35,619 nt of DNA from Clostridiales bacterium. Lineage in GTDB: Bacteria > Bacillota > Clostridia > Christensenellales > Borkfalkiaceae. Below, piece after piece: positions 30,997 to 35,619 of this stretch. Within the stretch, counting starts at the first letter, position 1; each line of letters starts with the position of its first letter. The translations under genes and the position numbers were made by a program. The stretch spans positions 1-35,619 of the forward strand of contig SVIX01000008.1 in the NCBI GenBank assembly GCA_015069285.1. The letters are read 5' to 3'. The notes below the pieces were generated by a model. The model worked only from the letters and a program-made list of their open reading frames with translations. It did no database searches and had not been told where the DNA came from.

Positions 30997-31746
30997 ATGG
31001 AAATTTTATTTATGGTGTTTATGGTAATCGTTTCGATTATGGCGTTGTTCGCCGTAATGGTTGTCTTCAGAGACGTGGTAAAAGAAATTCTTTTAGCGCG
31101 CCGTGAAAGAAACGCTACCGCAAACGTGGCGCAACAAGCGCCTGTGGCAGAACCTGTGGTAGAGCAGGCAGTAGAAGAACCCGTGGAAGCCCCCGTGGAA
31201 GAAGAAGTAGTAGAAGAAACGGCGGAAGAAACGGTGGAAGAACCCGTGGAAGAAGAAGTTGCAATCACGGAAGAAGACGACGGAAAAATCAGTTTCTCCG
31301 CAAAGCAACAACAAACGTTAGATGAAAAATATCTTGCGCTCTCTTCCGAAGCAAAGAATTGGTACGACGAAATTATCAAGTACGCGTCGGCTGTTGAAAA
31401 CAGTAAACGTTATAAAAACGCGCGTTACGAAGAATATAAAGTCGGTAAAAACCGTCTTGTCCGTTTGTTGATTAAACGCGGTGTGATTAATTGCGAATTT
31501 ATCTTACATAACAGCGATTTCAGAAACTACGTACAAGAAAACAAAATCTCCGTAAAGCAATCCGCAACGACGATGCTCGTAGAAGATGCTACAACGGTTG
31601 ACGCGGTAAAGAACAGTATCGACATCGTAGTATCGGCTATCGCGGAAGAAAAGGAATATAAAAAGCAATTAGCGAGAGAAAAACGCAGAGCGGCAAGAGC
31701 GAACAGTAAAGCCGTTGCGGAAGAAACTGAAACGGAAAACGCGTAA
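30997..31746 (+). CDS. Single-pass membrane protein with Glu/Val-rich linker, unknown domain
   Basis: 249 residues. One N-terminal membrane helix (about 4-26) is followed by a positively charged segment (LLARRERN), so the bulk should be cytosolic. Residues ~50-92 are an acidic Glu/Val/Pro repeat (PVEEEVVEETAEETVEEPVE). The C-terminal domain (about 100-225) is helical/mixed (SAKQQQTLDEKYLALSSEAK, LIKRGVINCEFILHN) and ends with a basic coil (KKQLAREKRRAARANSKAVA). No known family is recognised. It has AAAGGAG upstream and lies between the first peptidase and the TasA-like genes, suggesting a scaffold or regulator of the export machinery; this is inference from position. Confidence 0.65.
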   Translation: MEILFMVFMVIVSIMALFAVMVVFRDVVKEILLARRERNATANVAQQAPVAEPVVEQAVEEPVEAPVEEEVVEETAEETVEEPVEEEVAITEEDDGKISFSAKQQQTLDEKYLALSSEAKNWYDEIIKYASAVENSKRYKNARYEEYKVGKNRLVRLLIKRGVINCEFILHNSDFRNYVQENKISVKQSATTMLVEDATTVDAVKNSIDIVVSAIAEEKEYKKQLAREKRRAARANSKAVAEETETENA

Positions 31747-31893
31747 GCGTCCGCTTGGAGCGAAACGCTCTAAATTACGATATATATAGTTATATATTAT
31801 ATAAATTAAGGAAGTAAATCCTAATAAAACCGTTGTTTGACGCGTGTAAACGCGCCTACATACAAAAAATCTAAAAAAAGGAGGTAGAAAATC
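31747..31893. other. Gap before the first TasA-like gene
   Basis: Contains GAGCG-AAA-CGCTC (31758-31770), a TATATA-rich stretch with possible but weak -10 elements (31780-31803), a GCGT-GTAA-ACGC hairpin, and a strong AAAAGGAGG site before the GTG start. An internal promoter is possible but not demonstrable. Confidence 0.4.
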
Positions 31894-32538
31894 GTGACAA
31901 CAAAAAAGAGAAGTATCCTTTTATCCATTTTGACGTTGATGCTTTGTTTGGCGCTTGTGGCTGTCGGTACGTACGCACTCTTTTCCGATCAAGTAACGCT
32001 TGAAAACCACTTGCAAGCGGGAACTTTGGACGTTACGCTTACGCGTACGAGTTTGAAGACGAAAACGTTGGACGACACAACGGGTTTCCTCGTGGATAAT
32101 CCCGTAAACGACGAAGACGTGGACTTTTCCAAACCTACCACGAGAAACGTATTCGATCTTGAAACGGGTGATTTGATTGTTCCGCAAAGTTCGTATTTGG
32201 CAGAAATGAAAATCGAAAACAACAGCGACGTAGCGTTTAAGTATTGGATTGAAGTCGTATTGAAAGATTCGACCGACCCTGCTTTTGCTGAACAACTTGA
32301 CGTAAAAGTAACGACGGAAAAAATGCCACAAGGAACTTCAGCTACTTTAAGTGCAGGGTTGAAAGTTGGAAGTGAACAAACGCCGATTGGTACGTTGGCG
32401 AAAGGCACTTCGCAAACGTTCACCATTAGCGTAACGTTTGTCGACGATAATAACGTGAACAACGATGCGATGAATGATGAGTTGAATTTCGACATCGTCG
32501 TGCACGCAGTACAAGAAACGGAAGATCCGAACGCTTAA
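31894..32538 (+). CDS. TasA-like secreted fibre protein 1 (SipW-dependent)
   Basis: 214 residues, GTG start with AAAAGGAGG upstream. The leader has a basic N-region, hydrophobic core (SILTLMLCLALVAVG) and the segment GTYALFSDQVTLENHLQAG, directly comparable to Bacillus TasA (GTWAAFNDIK...FASGTLDL); cleavage is expected around ALFS. The mature part is a TasA/camelysin-type beta-sandwich with LDVTLTRTSLK, an insertion (DNPVNDEDVDF), and IENNSDVAFKYWIEVVLKD. It should be exported by the Sec system and matured by the SipW-type peptidases, then polymerise or cap fibres. It is probably a major subunit because it is closest to TasA. Confidence 0.85.
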   Translation: MTTKKRSILLSILTLMLCLALVAVGTYALFSDQVTLENHLQAGTLDVTLTRTSLKTKTLDDTTGFLVDNPVNDEDVDFSKPTTRNVFDLETGDLIVPQSSYLAEMKIENNSDVAFKYWIEVVLKDSTDPAFAEQLDVKVTTEKMPQGTSATLSAGLKVGSEQTPIGTLAKGTSQTFTISVTFVDDNNVNNDAMNDELNFDIVVHAVQETEDPNA

Positions 32539-32558
32539 AAGCAGTAAATCGACCTCAT

Positions 32559-32599
32559 TCTTACCGCTCTTAGGGGAAGAGGCGAAACGGCTGGTAAGA
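32559..32599. other. Nested hairpin between TasA-like genes 1 and 2
   Basis: Outer stem TCTTACC (32559-32565) with GGTAAGA (32593-32599), inner stem CTCTT (32567-32571) with AAGAG (32577-32581). No T-run follows. An RNA-processing or stability element is possible. Confidence 0.5.
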
Positions 32600-32632
32600 G
32601 CAAAACTAAATTATATAGGAGTAATAAATAAA

Positions 32633-33805
32633 ATGAAAATGAAGAAAACAGCATTAGCGTCTTCCGTAGCAACGATTGCACTTTGCTCGACGCTTATTGC
32701 AGGTTCGACTTTCGCGTTATTCACGACGCAAGACAAGGTCAACGTAGCAGTTACTGCAGGTCAAGTAGCGCTTACGGCAAATCTTGTGGACGATTCTCTT
32801 AAAACTTGGTCGCTTTACGAAACGGAAGCCGACGCACGTACAGACGGTACGTTCGTCAACGGCGGTACGGCGGAAATCACGGACGAAGCAAACGTCAAAA
32901 TTGATTTGATGACGCCCGGCGACGTTGTGAAATTTACGATTGACGTAGAAAACGCAAGCAACGTACATACCCAATACAGAGTACGTATGGTTTCGACCAA
33001 CAGCGACCCCAACGTAGTAGATTTAACGCCCGCGCTTACGACGACGGCGATTATCGAAGGCGTAGAATACGCGGTAACGGGTAGCGAAAACGCAACGCTT
33101 TGGAAGTACGTAGAAGCGAACAAGGAGATCAAGGATATCGAAGTTCGCGTAGAATTCCCCAACACGGACGATTCGTTCGGACCTGAAAACAAGGACAACG
33201 CTTATCAAAACGGCCACGCGGATATTACGTTTATCGTAGAAGCGGTACAAAGCAACGCGAAGATTGTTGCTTCGGACGAAGCAAGCTTGCAAGAAGCTTT
33301 GCTTAACGGTGCGGTGGCAGTCAGCGGTAACGGCGCGACGGTAAACACGGAAGGCCTTGACCTTAATAAAAAGGACGCTGCGTTGGAAGACGTTACGATT
33401 GTTGCACAAGGCGGAGAGGGCTACGGTATTGCTTATTACCAAGGCGAAAAATTAACGCTTGGCGCAGGTGCAACCATTCAAGCGAACAACGACTACGGTA
33501 TTCTCGTTGTGCAAAACGGTGGCGATATCGTGTTGAACCAAGGCAGTAAAATTGTAAACACCCAATCTGGTGGTGCTTGTATCGGTGTAATGCCTTATCC
33601 TAATCAAGAAGTAAATATCTATTTGAACGACGTTGATTTATTGGAAGGCGATGTCGGTATTTACATTTTAGGCGCGATGGCGGGTTCGAAGGTAAATCTT
33701 CACTTCCCCAATGAAGAAGTGATGAATCACTACGTTGGTAGGGTAAAGAAAGAAAATAACTTTATCGACTTGAATGACCCTTACGTATCGTGGATCATCG
33801 GCTAA
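32633..33805 (+). CDS. TasA-like protein 2 with C-terminal beta-helix-like domain
   Basis: 390 residues. Leader with motif GSTFALFTTQDKVNVAVTAG, again the SipW-dependent type. Residues ~40-205 are a TasA-like beta-sandwich (LMTPGDVVKFTIDVENASNV, then NTDDSF... and ITFIVEAVQSN). The C-terminal ~170 residues (ASDEASLQEALLNGAVAVSG onward) look like a right-handed beta-helix of the pectate-lyase style: repeated short strands with Gly/Asn turns (GAGATIQANNDYGILVVQNG, GSKIVNTQ). It lacks recognisable catalytic residues, so a carbohydrate- or host-binding role is more likely than an enzyme. Ribosome site TAGGAG upstream. This extended member may be an adhesive tip or decorated subunit. Confidence 0.8.
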   Translation: MKMKKTALASSVATIALCSTLIAGSTFALFTTQDKVNVAVTAGQVALTANLVDDSLKTWSLYETEADARTDGTFVNGGTAEITDEANVKIDLMTPGDVVKFTIDVENASNVHTQYRVRMVSTNSDPNVVDLTPALTTTAIIEGVEYAVTGSENATLWKYVEANKEIKDIEVRVEFPNTDDSFGPENKDNAYQNGHADITFIVEAVQSNAKIVASDEASLQEALLNGAVAVSGNGATVNTEGLDLNKKDAALEDVTIVAQGGEGYGIAYYQGEKLTLGAGATIQANNDYGILVVQNGGDIVLNQGSKIVNTQSGGACIGVMPYPNQEVNIYLNDVDLLEGDVGIYILGAMAGSKVNLHFPNEEVMNHYVGRVKKENNFIDLNDPYVSWIIG

Positions 33806-33860
33806 AAAAAACAAATCAAAAAAAGACAAATTGCTTTAAATAAGCAACAAGGAGGTAATA

Positions 33861-34442
33861 ATGGACCGTTATAAATTTAAAAAGAGCTCGTTTATTATAG
33901 CGGTGTTGGCTATATTACTGTGCCTTGTATCAATCACAGGCGCAACGCTCGCTTTGTTCACAAGTGACGTAAACGACGGAAAAATCGGTATAAATGCGAC
34001 GGCAGGCGACGTGAAGGTGGATATCGTGGATATTTCCGATAATCCCCAAACGCTCGTCGGCGACGTTTTGAATTTCCAAACGTCATCAAACAAAAAAGAA
34101 ATTCTCTTCGAACCGGGCGCAACGTATTATACCGAGGGTTTCCGCGTGAAAAATTTAGGGAACATTCCCATCAATTTCATACTTTACGTTAGCGAAGACG
34201 GCAAAACCTCTAAAGATTTCGCGGACGCGTTTGACGTTTGGATTACAACCAATCCAGACGATATTCAAAACGCTGAAAAATTACGTGAATTTAGCGGTCG
34301 GTTGGAAGTTGGACAAAGCAGTGGTGCGTACTATTTGGTCTTTAAAATGAAAGAAACGGCAGGAAATGAATTCCAAGACAGATCGTTCACGGGCGTAGGC
34401 ATAACCGTCAACGCGGTACAAGGTAACGTCAATCTTGGATAA
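33861..34442 (+). CDS. TasA-like secreted protein 3
   Basis: 193 residues. The leader begins with a short basic stretch (MDRYKFKKSS), a hydrophobic core (FIIAVLAILLCLVSI) and motif GATLALFTSDVNDGKIGINA, again TasA/SipW type, with AG and D-V following (TAGDVKVDIV). The mature domain is a TasA-like beta-sandwich (FEPGATYYTEGFRVKNLGNI and PINFILYVSEDG) ending in ITVNAVQGN. AAGGAGG lies before the ATG. It is 12 bp upstream of the second peptidase, so the two are likely translated together, and this may be its dedicated substrate. Confidence 0.83.
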   Translation: MDRYKFKKSSFIIAVLAILLCLVSITGATLALFTSDVNDGKIGINATAGDVKVDIVDISDNPQTLVGDVLNFQTSSNKKEILFEPGATYYTEGFRVKNLGNIPINFILYVSEDGKTSKDFADAFDVWITTNPDDIQNAEKLREFSGRLEVGQSSGAYYLVFKMKETAGNEFQDRSFTGVGITVNAVQGNVNLG

Positions 34443-34454
34443 AGGAGAAAACAT

Positions 34455-35255
34455 ATGTCAAAGGAACAAATAAAAAAAATACTCGGCATCGCGTCTAAAG
34501 TGGTGACGTGGATAGTCGTAGCGTTTGCGGTTTTTATGATGATTTTCACCATTTTTTCCGTACGAACCTTCGACAATAACGAACGGAGTATCTTCGGTAG
34601 GAAGTTTTATATCGTACAAACGAACTCAATGAGTTTGTCCGAAAAAAATAAGGACGATGAGGTGCATTTCGATGCAGGCGATATCGTTATTATTAAAAAC
34701 GTAGACGACCCGTATTCGTTGCAAGCAGGCGATATTATTTCGTTTATTTCCCAAAATTCGGTGAGCTTTAACGAAACGGTAACCCACCGTATCCGCGAAG
34801 TAAAATACAACGAGAAAGGTAGAGTAGAAGGCTACGTAACGTACGGTACGAATACGGACACGAACGACGAACAAATTGTAGAACCCGAATACGTATTGGG
34901 CGTGTATAGCGGAAAACTTCCTAAACTTGGTCATTTCTTTCAATTCTTAAAGTCAACCCCGGGATATATCGTGTGTATTCTCGTCCCGTTCTTGCTCCTG
35001 ATTCTCTATCAGGGCGTAAACACCGTGCTGTTGTTTAAAAAATACCAAAAAGAAAAAACAGCGGATTTGCAAGCGGAACGCGAACAAATCGCCGAAGAAC
35101 GCAAACAGTCGGAACAAATGTTACGCGAATTAGAGGCGTTGCGTGAAAAATTGGCGCAATCGGGTGTGGATATCTCTACGCCAGCGTCAGCGCAACAACC
35201 TACTACGGAACAGGAAAGTTTCGAAGAAAAGCAAGAAATCTTTGACGAAGAATAA
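34455..35255 (+). CDS. sipW: SipW-type signal peptidase I, second copy
   Basis: 266 residues, AAAGGAG upstream. Membrane helix at about 15-34, catalytic Ser in IVQTNSMSL (Ser58, the same position as in the first copy) and His in TVTHRIREV (His111). A second membrane helix (about 172-190) is followed by a long cytosolic coiled coil (LQAEREQIAEERKQSEQMLR, then LEALREKLAQSG) and a low-complexity tail. The overall design matches the first copy, but the sequences are clearly diverged, so this is an old duplication with possible specialisation. Presence of two SipW-type peptidases in one operon is unusual; Bacillus has one. Confidence 0.87.
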   Translation: MSKEQIKKILGIASKVVTWIVVAFAVFMMIFTIFSVRTFDNNERSIFGRKFYIVQTNSMSLSEKNKDDEVHFDAGDIVIIKNVDDPYSLQAGDIISFISQNSVSFNETVTHRIREVKYNEKGRVEGYVTYGTNTDTNDEQIVEPEYVLGVYSGKLPKLGHFFQFLKSTPGYIVCILVPFLLLILYQGVNTVLLFKKYQKEKTADLQAEREQIAEERKQSEQMLRELEALREKLAQSGVDISTPASAQQPTTEQESFEEKQEIFDEE

Positions 35256-35285
35256 AAGATACGCTCGACGTGTTTTCCTCAGAAC

Positions 35286-35547
35286 TTGCCACGGCAACGT
35301 TCGTTGCCTCGCAATGACTGTAAAGTGTCATTACGAGCATAAGCGGAGTAATCCCACGGAAGAAAGGGCGTTACCTCGTCTTTCTGTCACTTAAGGAGCG
35401 AAGGGCTTTAGCCCTGTTCCCTGTCACTCTGGAGGGAACGAAGTGACCGATAGAGTCTAAGAAAGATTCTATCTCTCCGCTATAGAATGACACTTTCCCT
35501 GTCATTACGAGCAAGGTTGCGAAAGCAACCGCGTGGAGCAAATCCCA
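35286..35547. repeat. Mosaic palindromic repeat array, right of the fibre operon
   Basis: Begins with the same 52-bp module as the left array (35286-35337, one mismatch). Then modules with exchanged stems: GGGCT-TTA-GCCC, CACTCTGGAGGGAACGAAGTGA, and GTCATTACGAGC with GGTTGC-GAAA-GCAACC. Orientation is the same as in the left array. Confidence 0.8.
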
Positions 35548-35580
35548 AAAATAGCAGTACAATTAGAAGGAATAATCTTT

Positions 35581-35619
35581 ATGAAACCCACCTTGAAAAG
35601 ACATTTTCGCTACGGGGGG
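35581..35619 (+). CDS. Start of a gene cut by the window end (partial)
   Basis: ATG at 35581 with AGAAGGAATAAT upstream; thirteen codons are visible (MKPTLKRHFRYGG). Too short to identify. Confidence 0.35.
   Translation, partial: MKPTLKRHFRYGG

Overview
The window looks like the chromosome of a spore-forming Clostridia-type bacterium (Bacillota), probably an uncultured gut lineage. The basis is Gram-positive SD sites, a very regular TTGACA-17-TATAAT promoter grammar, spoIIE, a SpoVB-type flippase, a LysM/coat-like gene pair, a DarA c-di-AMP receptor, meso-DAP dehydrogenase and BspA-type leucine-rich repeat lipoproteins. The lineage is inferred from gene content only; no rRNA is present.

Layout. 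1-3.0 kb: end of a Cys-rich surface protein, yigZ, an aldo/keto reductase and darA. 3.1-4.65 kb: a stand-alone sugar-ABC ATPase (MsmK/UgpC type) with an unusual charged tail. 4.66-5.02 kb: two tandem copies of a hairpin-rich non-coding unit whose stems differ between copies but stay paired. 5.1-13.0 kb: a BspA-like LRR lipoprotein gene (minus strand) split by a ~6.1-kb large-serine-recombinase element (about 5604-11728). Removing the element and one copy of a 6-bp direct repeat restores a 593-aa reading frame exactly. The element carries a LexA-like repressor, a Y-family polymerase and a YolD-like protein in one operon behind a palindromic operator, plus remnants of a larger conjugative-type element (including a broken gene with a MutS mismatch-recognition domain), a 47-aa small ORF and phased CCATAC boxes.

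13.2-24.5 kb: mostly housekeeping and sporulation genes (spoIIE, mazF-like, lipoprotein, pgi, spoVB-like, LysM, coat-like protein, DUF1846, NUDIX). 24.7-28.0 kb: purA with a terminator-like leader hairpin, ddh, and a PH-domain membrane protein whose promoter spacer contains a run of ten G.

29.0-35.3 kb: the most interesting locus, an eight-gene TasA/SipW-type extracellular-fibre operon. It has a TetR-family regulator, a membrane-anchored TasA-fold-like protein, a first SipW-type ER-like signal peptidase, a Glu-rich membrane protein, three secreted proteins with the TasA-type leader (one with an extra C-terminal beta-helix-like domain), and a second SipW-type peptidase. Both peptidases carry C-terminal cytosolic coiled coils. 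The whole locus is bracketed by directly repeated mosaic palindromic repeats (52 bp with one mismatch at 28322 and 35286), so homologous recombination could delete it cleanly. A second dispersed repeat, a MITE-like element with ~26-bp inverted ends, occurs three times (21213, 23710, 28074).
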